In this document: piece after piece, positions 25,301 through 32,634 of the stretch | Position numbering within the stretch: the first letter of the stretch is position 1 | Layout of the letters: each line of letters starts with the position of its first letter | NCBI GenBank assembly: GCA_916700875.1 | Contig: CAKAKS010000031.1 | Location: 16,521,148-16,585,147, forward strand | Reading direction: 5' to 3' | Source: Sebastes aleutianus | Lineage: Eukaryota > Chordata > Actinopteri > Perciformes > Sebastidae | DNA length: 64,000 nucleotides | Translations under genes and position numbers: made by a program | The notes under the pieces: model-generated | Seen by the model: only the letters and a program-made list of their open reading frames with translations | Told to the model about the DNA's origin: nothing | Databases searched by the model: none

Positions 25301-25382
25301 CTTCAGCAGCATACACCGGATACTGGAGCGTATGCATCAGAGCACACTGAGCACGAATGCCGACACCGAGGCTGACTGCTAA
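2567..25382 (+). CDS. musk: musk, muscle-specific receptor tyrosine kinase (3' part, 11 exons)
   Basis: MuSK is the single-pass receptor kinase of the postsynaptic muscle membrane. Agrin acts on it through LRP4, and it drives acetylcholine-receptor clustering; the zebrafish gene is called unplugged. The eleven exons listed separately join in phase to 2142 nt (713 residues plus TAA). Numbering within this fragment: end of Ig3 1-53, Frizzled-type CRD about 60-208, kringle 219-297, stalk 298-332, transmembrane helix about 333-355, NPMY at 389-392, kinase about 413-698. The kinase shows a glycine loop GEGAFGRV (420-427), VAVK lysine 447, HRD 562-564, DFG 582-584 and activation-loop tyrosines 590, 594 and 595. 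The kringle is known from fish, frog and bird MuSK and is absent from mammals. The 5' exons (signal peptide, Ig1, Ig2) lie left of the window. The next gene, lpar1, converges on it. Identification rests on near-identity to remembered MuSK kinase motifs; no search was run. Confidence 0.97.
3017..3032 (+). other. possible 16-nt decoy or poison exon in the musk Ig3-CRD intron
   Basis: The 16 bases sit between CCTCAG (with a pyrimidine-rich lead) and a consensus GTAAGA donor. Spliced after the Ig3 exon they would leave the same phase (2) as the real 7-nt exon at 3168. However, the last two bases TG are then followed by A in either possible next exon, which makes a TGA stop. This may be a chance pseudo-exon. 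No function is claimed. Confidence 0.25.
3168..3174 (+). CDS. musk: musk 7-nt microexon between Ig3 and the CRD
   Basis: Seven bases (AGTGGAG) lie between CCCATAG and GTAAGA. They complete the Ig3 exon's phase-1 codon as GAG, add TGG and leave AG, to be completed by the A that opens the CRD exon. The junction reads Val-Ala-Glu-Trp-Arg, matching the Ala-Glu-Trp-Ser at the same place in mammalian MuSK. A long pyrimidine tract (about 3080-3130) lies upstream, as is common for microexons. Without this exon the CRD exon is read in the wrong frame. Confidence 0.88.
3248..3914. mobile_element. hAT-like MITE (TAGGGCTGT family), copy 1
   Basis: Ends with ACAGCCCTA at 3906-3914, the inverted form of the TAGGGCTGT start seen in sibling copies. 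The body (ATTAATCGCGTGATTGTC, GAGACTCGTGAGTACCC, TTGAGGTCAGAGGTCAGGGG, CGCGTTAACTTTGACAG) matches 28,262-28,846 in the opposite orientation. The left terminal repeat is eroded. Non-coding; lies in a musk intron. Confidence 0.75.
3915..6627. other. musk intron between microexon and CRD
   Basis: Contains a GA microsatellite (4305-4350), a short TATG repeat near 4829-4844 and AT-rich DNA. Short sequences near 5930-6200 look like repeat debris but could not be assigned. No further exon was recognised. Confidence 0.5.
4305..4350. repeat. (GA)n microsatellite
   Basis: About 22 tandem GA units with small GG interruptions at the right end, giving low-complexity Ser/Leu frames on the minus strand. 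Confidence 0.95.
6628..6891 (+). CDS. musk: musk exon: first part of the Frizzled-type cysteine-rich domain
   Basis: The exon enters in phase 2 after CCCATAG and leaves in phase 2 at GTAGTAC. It encodes residues 56-143 of the fragment and the first six of ten CRD cysteines ([30 protein letters not shown]). In MuSK this domain resembles the Frizzled Wnt-binding fold and is implicated in Wnt-dependent muscle prepatterning in fish. The FNSS stretch gives a possible N-glycosylation site. Confidence 0.96.
7012..7205 (+). CDS. musk: musk exon: second part of the Frizzled-type cysteine-rich domain
   Basis: The acceptor is ACAG and the donor GTAAGA; entry phase is 2 and exit phase 1. It encodes the last four CRD cysteines in [15 protein letters not shown] and DACT, plus the HKEWLV motif shared with mammalian MuSK (CLAVKELFCAKEW). 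A serine-rich loop (about [10 protein letters not shown]) is less conserved. The exon is followed by a cluster of repeat insertions in the next intron. Confidence 0.95.
7285..7461. mobile_element. hAT-like MITE fragment rich in TAGTCGACTA words
   Basis: Ends with GGGGGCAGCCCTA, a hAT-type terminus. The body has repeated, mutually inverted words such as TTAGTCGACTAA, GATTAGTTGA and GACTAATCGACTAA, which could form hairpins. The left end is not clear. Confidence 0.55.
7473..7948. mobile_element. hAT-type MITE with perfect 8-bp target duplication
   Basis: A 476-bp element begins TAGGGATGCACCGATCCG and ends CGGCATCGGTAAATCCCTA (inverted). It is flanked by identical TTTACAGT copies at 7465-7472 and 7949-7956. 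The 8-bp duplication and TAGGG-type ends are hallmarks of hAT transposons. No transposase; it would depend on an autonomous relative. Confidence 0.9.
8485..8508 (+). CDS. musk: musk 24-nt linker exon between CRD and kringle
   Basis: Twenty-four bases lie between TTTCAG and a strong GTAAGT donor, entering and leaving in phase 1. They encode about eight linker residues (DIKRDQIT). The phases fit both neighbours exactly and keep the 2142-nt reading frame. Because its length is a multiple of three with equal phases, the exon could be skipped without harming the frame. Confidence 0.82.
8660..8748 (+). CDS. musk: musk exon: first part of the kringle domain
   Basis: The acceptor is TCAACAG and the donor GTACTG; entry phase is 1 and exit phase 0. 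It encodes kringle cysteines 1 and 2 ([12 protein letters not shown] and GIPCQSW), with the canonical Y-x-G spacing and the C-Q-x-W motif of kringles. N-V-T is a potential glycosylation site inside the domain. The rest of the domain is encoded 6.9 kb downstream. Confidence 0.93.
8917..9905 (-). repeat. copy of the 'gttaggtttagg' repeat family, interrupted by a TTAA element
   Basis: The segment 8917-9199 plus 9678-9905 is collinear with 61,383-61,930 (ATCAGGCCATTAAATG, CATAGATGTGGGTCA, CTCTAGCGACCGTAGTAATT, GAAACCAAC). The sequence between is a separate TTAA-flanked element (9204-9673). Orientation is reversed relative to 40,890-41,540. Confidence 0.7.
9204..9673. mobile_element. TTAA-flanked MITE (AAGGTCTAGTGTGTAAG ends), nested
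   Basis: A 470-bp insert is flanked by TTAA at 9200-9203 and 9674-9677. Its left end AAGGTCTAGTGTGTAAG resembles the ends of 52,469-52,973; its right end (TTACACGTGTTTCT) is a degraded inverted form. TTAA duplication is the signature of piggyBac-type transposition. It splits an older repeat copy. Confidence 0.7.
9906..11084. other. musk kringle intron with CA/GT microsatellites
   Basis: Holds (CA)n at 10,179-10,212, (GT)n at 10,320-10,363 and (CA)n near 10,488-10,508. The CA and GT tracts about 110 bp apart are complementary. No exon was recognised. Confidence 0.7.
10320..10363. repeat. (GT)n microsatellite
   Basis: About 21 uninterrupted GT units, facing a (CA)n run at 10,179-10,212. Confidence 0.95.
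11085..11445. mobile_element. hAT-type MITE with perfect 8-bp target duplication
   Basis: A 361-bp element begins TAGGGGTGTAAGAAAATAT and ends CCAATACACAGCCCTA. It is flanked on both sides by CGAGGTTG (11,077-11,084 and 11,446-11,453). Non-autonomous: the short frames inside do not resemble a transposase. Confidence 0.92.
11718..11965. repeat. two tandem units (about 128 bp) of a dispersed repeat carrying nuclear-receptor motifs
   Basis: Unit 1 (from 11,718) and unit 2 (from 11,846) share TGAGGTCACAGT, CCTTTGACCAC, TTCATCCTTGAGTCCA, TTTGTGCCA, GAAATTCCCTC and TTGAGATATC-type blocks. Similar GAGGTCACAGTGACC units are widespread in fish genomes. Non-coding. Confidence 0.75.
11720..11734. promoter_or_regulatory. 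perfect consensus estrogen-response element, overlapping a DR1
   Basis: AGGTCA-CAG-TGACCT is an exact IR3 palindrome. The following TGACCTTTGACC (11,729-11,740) is a DR1 site on the other strand (GGTCAAAGGTCA). It lies in the repeat unit at 11,718 within a musk intron. Sequence match only; activity is unknown. Confidence 0.45.
11966..13353. other. musk kringle intron, nothing recognised
   Basis: AT-rich intronic sequence with no exon, RNA gene or confident repeat. Confidence 0.45.
13354..13935. repeat. DNA-transposon-like repeat, family A copy 2
   Basis: Collinear with 427-945 and 29,881-30,510 (GTGACTTCACCTATTGG, GACCAGAACGGTTATAAT, CTGTCATGAACTGGAAACAC, GTAGCCACGCC, CGCCCCCTGCTGG). It retains the central block absent from copy 1; its left end is eroded. 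Confidence 0.8.
14840..15481. mobile_element. TIR element with AAAGACTGTATATA ends
   Basis: The left end AAAGACTGTATATAGATGG and the right end (inverted) AAAGACTGTATATAAAGATGG are near-perfect terminal inverted repeats extending through GGACGAC. Inner parts keep the pairing (AAAAGTGAAGCCA versus TGGCTTCACTTTTG). The ACTGTATA terminus and GGCTTCACTTTT are shared with family A, suggesting related non-autonomous elements. It lies 190 bp before the second kringle exon. Confidence 0.8.
15672..15846 (+). CDS. musk: musk exon: second part of the kringle domain
   Basis: The acceptor is CTGTAG and the donor GTAGGG; entry phase is 0 and exit phase 1. It holds kringle cysteines 3-6 ([22 protein letters not shown]), and the NYCRNP and PWCYT motifs are textbook kringle signatures. 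With 8660-8748 the kringle spans 79 residues, the family's usual size. A short acidic/Thr-rich stretch follows before the membrane exon. Confidence 0.96.
15922..16108 (+). CDS. musk: musk exon: stalk and transmembrane helix
   Basis: The exon enters in phase 1 after CTGATAG and leaves in phase 2 at GTGAGA. It encodes a Ser/Thr/Pro-rich stalk (likely O-glycosylated), then a hydrophobic run of about 23 residues ([20 protein letters not shown] onward) ending at a Cys and a stop-transfer cluster RRRRKQW. Mammalian MuSK has the equivalent CCRRRKQWKNKKR boundary. Confidence 0.95.
16187..16378 (+). CDS. musk: musk exon: juxtamembrane segment and start of the kinase
   Basis: The acceptor is CCACAG and the donor GTGAGA, with phase 2 on both sides. 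It encodes [18 protein letters not shown]: the NPMY tyrosine (392 here) corresponds to the juxtamembrane site that binds Dok-7 when phosphorylated. The exon ends with the kinase glycine loop [11 protein letters not shown]. This region is nearly identical to mammalian MuSK, consistent with strong constraint. Confidence 0.97.
16379..19284. other. musk intron within the kinase N-terminal region
   Basis: Contains a repeat copy at 17,325-17,835 and a short CA tract near 18,777-18,797. The rest is unassigned AT-rich sequence without exon signals. Confidence 0.6.
17325..17835. repeat. copy of the 'gttaggtttagg' repeat family, variant with TACGAA ends
   Basis: Shares CGGTTCGTA, CTTACGAAAA, GAATGTCCAGCAACA, AGGTCGTGGTTTGGGTTAAAAT, ACGGGACACGAATAGCGGTCTC and TTTCGTAGGTATA blocks with 55,985-56,725. 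Non-coding. Confidence 0.7.
19285..19433 (+). CDS. musk: musk exon: kinase N-lobe
   Basis: The acceptor is TTGCAG and the donor GTTAGT; entry phase is 2 and exit phase 1. It carries the beta-3 motif VAVKML with the ATP-coordinating lysine, and an alpha-C helix QREAALM whose glutamate forms the salt bridge. The motif [10 protein letters not shown] leads into the last exon. Confidence 0.96.
19721..19955. mobile_element. hAT-like MITE (TAGGGCTGT family), truncated copy
   Basis: Begins CAGGGCTGTCAAAGTTAACG and runs through TTGACCTCTGACCTCAAGATATGTGAATG before ending abruptly. The order matches the left half of 28,262-28,846, with an internal deletion. Confidence 0.75.
19956..21835. other. musk kinase intron, nothing firmly recognised
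   Basis: AT-rich sequence. A stretch near 20,030-20,110 (CATTATGGTATACTATAG and CATTGTGGGATAC) looks like dispersed repeat debris. No exon. Confidence 0.4.
21836..22575. mobile_element. TIR element rich in CTTAAG words
   Basis: The left end GGGCCGGTTGCACACAACA and the right end (inverted) GGGCCAGTTGCACAAAACA form clear terminal inverted repeats of a 740-bp element. Both flanks contain many CTTAAG and CCTTAAG words and the palindrome AAGGAATTCCTT. No transposase; the target duplication is not clear. Confidence 0.75.
22576..23541. other. musk kinase intron, nothing recognised
   Basis: AT-rich intronic sequence between two mobile elements. No exon or RNA gene is supported. Confidence 0.4.
23542..24029. 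mobile_element. TTAA-flanked MITE (AGRGGACCTA ends)
   Basis: A 488-bp element is flanked by TTAA at 23,538-23,541 and 24,030-24,033. The left end AGAGGACCTATTATGC and the inverted right end AGGGGACCTAATACTG are terminal inverted repeats. It contains the fish-repeat phrase CTGATTGGTCAGCCGG. PiggyBac-type target preference; no transposase. Confidence 0.85.
24034..24681. other. end of musk kinase intron
   Basis: No repeat assigned. It ends in the pyrimidine tract TTTCTTTTTCAG of the last musk exon. Confidence 0.5.
24682..25382 (+). CDS. musk: musk last coding exon: rest of the kinase and C-terminus
   Basis: The acceptor is TTTTTCAG; the exon enters in phase 1 and ends with TAA. It encodes [10 protein letters not shown], a Ser-rich kinase insert (about residues 506-540), HRDLATRN, the DFG segment, the activation loop [12 protein letters not shown] with three regulatory tyrosines, WMPPESI and the C-lobe through LERM. 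All catalytic residues are intact. The tail after LERM ([15 protein letters not shown]) differs from the mammalian ending TVSV and lacks an obvious class I PDZ ligand. GC content is high relative to flanking introns, as expected for a constrained coding exon. Confidence 0.97.
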
Positions 25383-25789
25383 CTTGGGAACTTTTCACAA
25401 AACAAATGTTTGTCCATTGACTTATGAAGTGATTTGGTGCCTGAAAACACATTTTATTAAATGAGCCCTGGCATTGAACCTGAGCATACATAGACTACCC
25501 AAATAGTAAAGGGATTTCAGTCATTTTCTTACGCAGTGTGTTCAAACTGGCACCATTAATCATATGTTTTTGTATCATAAACAGCGCTCATATTTTAGTG
25601 ATTTGCATATTGCTTACTTTTTCAACTGTTTTTAAAGTTACTATGGGGAACTTTTAACTGGTTATGAAACAGTCTCAATTTAATACCGATGCCTCAATTC
25701 AGTTATTTCCTCAACTGTAGTTGAAAACTATAGAATTCTGGTCTTAATCATATCTAACAGCAAAATTGCTTCAGATGAAGGTCCCTGAA

Positions 25790-25880
25790 GCAATATCTTA
25801 TAAAATGGGGGTCCATGACCTAATGTGTATCAATTTAGGGGTCCTCAAGAAGAAAAAGGTGGACAACCACTGTTCCACGG
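25790..25880 (-). repeat. hAT-like repeat fragment in the musk 3' flank
   Basis: Ends AGGTGGACAACCACTGTTCC, the inverse of the CAGTGGTT-type terminus of hAT elements. GGGGTCC and CTCAAGAAGAAAAAGG are typical of such ends. The opposite end is not visible. Confidence 0.4.
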
Positions 25881-26165
25881 GGTCTCCGGCAGTGATCAGC
25901 CCACCGCAGACAGACCCAGACCCATACCGGGCTTTGCTGCCGCCTTCGACCTGCAGTCGGAGCTCCGGCGGGAGGTGGAGAGCTCTGCGCCCAGCAGCAG
26001 CAGCGGCTCCTCCCACGGCCGGTCTTCGCTAGGAGCCGATGCTGACACTACGCTGCTGGAGGCCCAGGCCGTATTGCTTGGCCCGCTGGAAGGAAGGGAG
26101 GCACAGGAGAACCAGAACCAGGACTGCACAGGGGAAGCTGCTGCAGTAAAATTAGAGGTTTTCTA
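25880..26165. other. GC-rich patch with an open frame in the musk 3' region
   Basis: A sharp rise in GC and codon-like sequence lies in an otherwise AT-rich 3' flank. The plus frame at 25,825-26,166 gives Ser-rich sequence (ESSAPSSSSGSSHGRSS) ending in EAAAVKLEVF. No family was recognised. It could be a captured exon fragment, a retrocopy remnant or chance. Confidence 0.35.
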
Positions 26166-27324
26166 AAGGGACTCTGGTGCACGGAAACACTACCGCTTTT
26201 GTCCACAGGGACCGCCAAAATCAACACCCAATGAAAGTTCCTTGTAGTAACTTTAAGGAATGCTGTCGTGTTTTCACTGCTGACCATTTACCAGCACATA
26301 TCCATCACACAGGTCTGCTTTATTTATGAACCCCAGAGCCTTAACCTCTGAAGACTTGAAGCCACTAACCATGCAGATATAACCATAACCATTTCAGATA
26401 CAGATGCACTCAAACATTATGCTTCATCCATTGCATGTGGAATTGTTTTTTCTTCTTCTTCATTTTGGGCTGTTAAGCTTTTACAAATGGTCTGACTACT
26501 AAACATTAGGATTAGAAAGTGAATATGACATGACAGTTAACGCTTTATAGTAACTATGTATACATGTTGTTATTGTCACCTCTAGCAACTTTCCACAGTG
26601 GCACACAATCACTTTAAACCATTGCTGTTGATTGTTTTTATAGACAAGTCGCTATTCCATTTTTGGGCATTCTCGTTTTACTTCTTTGTTTCTTTTTCAC
26701 GTTGTTGAACTTTGTCTTTTTTTGTGTTCATTTTACTTGTGACACAGAGTTTGACATAAGGAGTAAATTACAGCAGCATTGGTAAAAATAGTTTGAAGTT
26801 TATTAATGATTTCTTCCAACTTGCGTCATCATCGCCCGTAAATCACACACAGAAGTGCAGACACACAGATTTGCTTAATTATAATTTTGCAGAAACTTAA
26901 AATAGGCTCTTTTGTAAGTGAAGAATGGGCAGATGTTCAAAAATATCCTCGATCTGAAAGAGTACATTTTTAATTGGTTCTCACAAAGATAGAAACTCAT
27001 TGCTTTCTGGTCTCATTTCAACTCTGTTAAATTAGAATCACATTATTACACAATTTCCGTACAGTATTACCACATGTCTTGTGTCATCAGTCTTCTGTGT
27101 CATGTGGATTTCTCAAAGCTGTTTTTGTTTTCCTTAGTTTGTTTTATTTAATCAAGAGATTAATATCAAATGACAGAAAATATGTTGTCCAACTGAAAGG
27201 AATTTCCTGTTGACAAGATAAACATTTTCTTTCTTTTTTAAATGTGGTGTGATGTTACGTTTTTGTTATTTGTTACATAATGATGCAGGTTTTCAATGTA
27301 TGATATTTCTTTGTATTGCTTGCA

Positions 27325-27330
27325 AATAAA
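27325..27330 (+). terminator. candidate polyadenylation signal AATAAA for musk
   Basis: Canonical hexamer in the sequence TTGCAAATAAACATAA, in the AT-rich flank 1.94 kb after the musk stop. Other AATAAA-like words exist in the region, so the choice is a guess based on position. Confidence 0.35.
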
Positions 27331-27350
27331 CATAATAATTAATCACATTT

Positions 27351-28261
27351 GTATTTGAGAGCTGGACAATACCAGATTATATTATTTTTGCACTAAGGTG
27401 CATGTGCTGACGTGTTGACAATAGATGTTTAGGAAATCTAGAAAGTATCAAGGAAATATGTGTAGAATCATTTTATGGTGGTTCAATGTCACGAGAGTTG
27501 ACGGAAATTCATGCTGTCTCCTTTTAATGGTAGTGATAATAGAGCTAAAAAACTAAAACTGAAATGAATTCATGTTAATTTTTATTTAATTTTTAATAGT
27601 TTTTCCCAGGCAATATAGTTTCAATCTAATTTTTCTTAAAGGATATTATTTTTCACTGCTTATTTTCGTCTACGTTTGGGATTTGGTTTACTATAATAAC
27701 CCTACTGTTTCTGCTGTCGGCTAAACTACACTGTAACCAAGTTTATTCGCTCCAAACCACTTGATGGAAACTTGCATTTCTTGTTTTTATGCAACATTTC
27801 AAAAGTTCACTTAAAATTCGCTTGACAATTCAATGGAAACATGGCTATTGTCATTAACAAGAAGAGTACAGTATATTGAATCATTTGAGATATCTGGAGT
27901 AAAAATGCTGGAAAGATGGATGGACAGGCCACACCACAACACCACCATCCACAGGCCTTGCTTTCATTGTGCCAACATCAGCCCTCAAGTGATTTGCCAC
28001 GCCTCATTGAAATTAAATGGGCGGCGGAAGCCCCACCTAGGCTGCTGTGTCCAGTGTGGCTTCATGGTAAGAGTGCGGAACAGCAGTAAAAAAGACAAAC
28101 CACATCAACAGACAAACCCACAGCAAATGACACGTGCCCTAAAACGTCCTCAGTGTTATTTGAAGGCCAGTTATTTAACAAACAGTGGGACTGAGGCGTG
28201 AACGGAGACAGACGTGAAGAACCACTGCGGATAATGGAGAACTGACTATATTCAGTTATTG
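27351..28261. other. intergenic sequence after musk, nothing recognised
   Basis: AT-rich DNA. A 122-codon frame at 27,833-28,201 shows no domain or codon bias and is not called a gene. Confidence 0.45.
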
Positions 28262-28846
28262 TAGGGCTGTCAAAGTGAACACGATAATAACGTGTTAACG
28301 CAAATTCGTTTTAATGCCACAAATTTCTTCAACACATTAACGCTATTCGGTCTTTCGGAGGTTGTAGTGGGCTCAGTTTTAAAGCTAGAGTGAAGATAAT
28401 GGCACCATATGAAGCTAGAAAAAAACTAAGGAATTGGTACCAACCATGTCATACTAGCTTGTTGAGAAGGAGGCTAAACAACGCTCCAAACTTATGCTAA
28501 ATTTTGGCCATTTTCAATGCGTGGCATGGCCACTTTCAAAGGGGTCCCTTGACCTCTGACCTCAAGATATGTGAATGAAAATGGGTTCTATTGGTACCCA
28601 AGAGTCTCCCCTTTACAGACATGCCCACTTTCTGATAATCACACGCAGTTTGTCACTGTTTTGTGTTGTTAATTGATTTCCAATAATAAATATATACATA
28701 AGCACGCATATTTTCCCACTCCCATGTTGATAAGAGTATTAAATACTTGACAAATCTCCCTGTAAGGTACATTTTGAACAGATAAAAAATGTGCGATTGA
28801 TTTGCGATTAATCACGATTCAATATTTTAATCAATTCACAGCCCTA
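28262..28846. mobile_element. hAT-like MITE (TAGGGCTGT family), most complete copy
   Basis: A 585-bp element begins TAGGGCTGTCAAAGTG and ends TTCACAGCCCTA (inverted ends). It is flanked by AGTTATTG and ATTTATTG, a 7/8 match to an 8-bp target duplication. The body contains TTGACCTCTGACCTCAAG, which includes a DR1 nuclear-receptor half-site pair. Non-coding. Confidence 0.85.
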
Positions 28847-29880
28847 ATTTATTGATTTCAATATGGAAACTGTTGGCTACTACAACTGGAAAGACACAAA
28901 GGGACAGAATTGTCCATTTCTTTTTCTCTGACCCTAAACTGTTATCCGCTTTAAATGCCTCTTTCTCTCTGTTTATTTAATCACGGGCCTCCCCTGACAC
29001 ATGTTCCATAACAGCCCCCTACCCCACCCAGAGAAATAAAGTATTTCCCCATGTGGAGGCTGCAGTGTTATGACTCACCACAAGAGGGATCAGAGGGGTG
29101 AGTTGAAGCAGAAGTTAGTGAATGTGTGCGTGTTTGCTTCAGTGTGTGTATGTGAGTTTTAGGAGGACGTCTGTGCGTGTGTGTATTTTTTGTGGATGCC
29201 CAATGTAAACTGTTTAAAGTAGGCAGCATGGAGTTTGGCCTCGGACTGGTCATCCCTCTTCTCCTTGATCTAAACTGTGGATAAGATTGTCTCACTCCCA
29301 CTTCCTCCCTGGGTTCTTCCCCCTCCTCACTTTCCTCCTCGCACTGATTTCTCTGTCTGCACCAGATCTTTACTTCTTCTTCCTTTCCTTTCTTCACCGT
29401 CTTCTGTATTTTCGTATGCCTTTATATTTTAGGGGGCTTAGACTGGATAGTTTGTGATCAATCATGTCAGTTCCCTAAATTCATGAGGCGGATGAAACAG
29501 AACCACCTCAGATGCATTATCTTTTTCTTTTTGCATTTCTTTTCTAATTAACCGCTGCATCAACCTGATCCAATACCAAGTAATATGAGGGTCACATTCA
29601 CTCAAACATCAACCATTTCATTAAGTTTATCACTTTATTAGGTTTATCCAGTACACAAAACATTGGCCTTCCTCCATTTTTCCTGAGGGAAATACAAAGA
29701 CCAACCAGATTACTGTCTTCCAAGACCTTTTTATACCCTGTCACCTGCTGTCTGAGGTCAATCAGGGAGGATCTCTGGAATTAGTGCCACTTTAGCCCAG
29801 ATGGCATCAATCTCATTTGGAGCTAATTGGGAGTCAAATGCACTTTGACAAAATCTATGAATCAAATGTAAGTATGGTAA
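28847..29880. other. intergenic sequence, nothing recognised
   Basis: GT-rich stretch near 29,110-29,190 and unassigned sequence. The 109-codon minus frame at 29,068-29,397 is low-complexity and not supported. Confidence 0.4.
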
Positions 29881-30510
29881 AACCATAGACTGTATAGAAG
29901 AAGTGGACATAATCACTGTGACATCACCCATTGGTTTGTGGACTGCTGTTTTGAAGCCTGAAATTCTGCATTTTGGCCGTCACCATCTTGGTATTTCGCC
30001 GTCGCCATGCTGTTTTTTTGCAACCAGAAGTGACACGAGAGGGTGGAGCTAAGTACAACCGAATTTTGAATAAGAGATTTTCAGGCGACCAAAATGGTTA
30101 TAATAAACTGTCATGAACTGAAAACACACTGTGAAAGGGTTAAAGTTCTAAGACGAGAACACGGACAACTCCAAGAAAGGTCAACACCGTGGTAACGACC
30201 TGTCAATCACAAGGTAGCCCCACCCTAAAGCATCCCCTGCTTTATGGTCTATTTGACTCTAAATTTAACCATCATTTACTAAATGAACATCATGCTGTAT
30301 TGAAGAAAACTTGAAACTAGCGATTGAGACCATAAACTCATGTTTACAATGTTTACTGAGGTAATAAATCAAGTGAGAAGTAGGCTCATTTTCTCATAGA
30401 CTTCTATACAATCAGACTTCTTTTTGCAACCAGAGGAGTCGCCCCCTGCTGGCTGTTAGAGAGAATGAAAGTTTAAGGCACTTCAGCACTGGCTTCACTT
30501 TTCAAAACAT
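29881..30510. repeat. DNA-transposon-like repeat, family A copy 3
   Basis: Begins ACCATAGACTGTATAGAAG and ends near GGCTTCACTTTTCAAAA. It is collinear with 427-945 and 13,354-13,935 and is the longest copy of the three. Non-coding. Confidence 0.8.
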
Positions 30511-32351
30511 ACATATTGTTAGTGAGGTAGAGAAACAAGTAAACATCTACGACTAACATTACAGCAGGAAATATGACCCACTGAGACATTTTAAAGGAGA
30601 AGTGCTGGGAATCAACCACCAAATGATTTGCCAGATAAGCATCTCTTTCCTATTCTCTGTTACTTATCACAAGCGTGTTAAATCCAACAACAGTTTTTAA
30701 TGGGTGCCTTCAAATTTGAAAATGTACGACTTTGACGCCCCCAGTGACTTTTCAGGTTTGTCCATTCCCTCAAAGGTCACCAGTGTTAAGATGGTTTGCA
30801 ACAGCAAGTATTCACATGTCAAAGCTCCCTCAAGTCTAACACTACACAAAAGCACTGTGTGAAATGACTTTGCCTCTATAAGCGGATCCAATACAACACT
30901 GTTCTGTCAGAAGACTGCAAAAACATGGCTGAAACTTTCCGTTTCATCACTTCAGTCTTGTGCTACACTCATTTCACCCTCTTTCCTCCACTCTCCATCA
31001 CCACTGTTTCCTTTCTTATCTGTGGTTGAAGTCAGTTCCTTCTCCCTGTCGCCATTTGCTCTGTTTTTGAAAGAATTTAGTTCAAATGTATCACAAAGCC
31101 AGCTGCAGATACCGAGAAGGAGCACTCACTCACAGCGAATTAGTCCCTTCTACAAACAAGAGGTTTATCTGAATGGACTCTCTAACCTTCCTGCCAACTT
31201 GCAATAGCAGCTCTCAATGTTCGGGGACCGGAGATTTATACTTCCATGAAAAGTCGCTTCCTGTTTTGTCGTGATAATCTGGTTCGGTACATCATTGCAG
31301 CGCAGAAATTGGATAATGCTTCAGAGGAAGCTGGATGTGTTGAAATCTTCTGAATGTTTCAACAGGAACGCTGCAATTCCTGAATGTTCAGCTCAGCTTT
31401 TTTGATGTCTTGTTGTCTTTTTTCCATGCGTCATAAATTTCGCTGGCAACGGGAATGCTGATTCTGTCCATTCAGATCATTGGTTTTAACCTATCTGCCA
31501 CACATGCAGTAGGGTATCTGACCGAGGGGACGTATCGGTCAGTCAGCAAACCATGCTGGGAACCGCGGAAAGTGTCTGTATTGACATTGTGACGAAGACG
31601 CGACATCCCCCTCACTCAGCGACAGCACGGGGGAACTTCCTGTGTGGCCGCGCTGGCTCTGATTGGCCCATTCAGGGAGCAACAGGAAGTGGGGAGACAT
31701 ATATCAGTCAACTGGAGGCTAGCACTCCAAAGCTGTGGAACAATAAACACAGCAGAGCGTGCCTGTCACACACACACACAGAACATTCTTCCCTATAAAA
31801 ACATTTGGCTGCTGTCGCTATGACTGCAGCTTAATTCATGTCACACGCCACATATAGTGGCCCTGGCCACTCTTCCAGTAGTGTTAAACATACACACATA
31901 CCACACTTGTATAGTGCAGTATGCATGTAGCGTCTGCTTTTTGTCACAGTCCACATTCTCCAGTGGTAAGTCATTACTTTCAAACTTTCAGATTTCAGAA
32001 TTGAGTCGTATGCTTGTACGTTTTTTTAACTAGTTTTTTTTTTCTTTTACATCGAAGGACAATTCAGGTAACATGGTAAAAAAAAAGATGTTTCAATCAT
32101 TCCCATCCACCCCGTCCGTGCATGTCAAGACTGGAGGGTGTCAGAAGTGTTTTAACTCTACAGATACGCTCTAATTTGAATGTGTTTGTCTCCGCTGAGT
32201 CTCACGTAACCGCAACCTGAACTGAAGCGTTTATTTACGCTTCAAGTCAGGAGATATATAGTCCCACAGTGCAGGTTGAACCGTTAAAAACATTCATTCT
32301 TGCTGATGTCTATTAAACTTCTCAACAACTCGTAACATAAAGTTATCATAA
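30511..32351. other. intergenic sequence, nothing recognised
   Basis: No credible exon. A slightly GC-richer piece at 31,530-31,740 has an 81-codon frame but no recognisable domain. Confidence 0.4.
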
Positions 32352-32456
32352 GGACAGTGCAATATGGTTAGACAATGCAATATGTTAAATAGGGACAGTG
32401 CAATATGTTAAATTGGGACAGTGCAATATGTTAAATTGGGACAGTGCAATATGTTG
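32352..32456. repeat. short tandem repeat, about 23-bp unit
   Basis: About four to five imperfect copies of GGGACAGTGCAATATGTTAA, tailing off into CAATATGTTGCATC. Confidence 0.85.
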
Positions 32457-32634
32457 CATCTGTGTAATATTGGGCTATTGTCTGTGCAATATGGGCAAGA
32501 CGGTAAATGGTGCAGTGCACTACCTGGGTGCAATACCTGCCATGGTGTGTGTGATAGTATGTGCCATTATGTACGTGGACTGTGTATGTGTTGAAACATC
32601 TGTTTCTGTGGAACTGTTTCCCTGTCTTGTGTGG

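Larger units (their letters stand above)
25383..27350 (+). other. musk: probable musk 3' untranslated region
   Basis: AT-rich sequence follows the stop codon without further credible exons. An AATAAA at 27,325-27,330 is a plausible polyadenylation signal, about 1.95 kb downstream of the stop. The stretch contains a hAT-like fragment near 25,790-25,880 and a GC-rich patch at 25,880-26,160, listed separately. The end point is an inference. Confidence 0.5.

Noticed and set aside
27833..28201. 122-codon plus frame between the genes
   Set aside because: No domain, no splice or promoter context, biased toward chance composition.
29068..29397. 109-codon minus frame, Glu/Lys- then Thr/His-rich
   Set aside because: Low-complexity translation of GT and CT-rich DNA.
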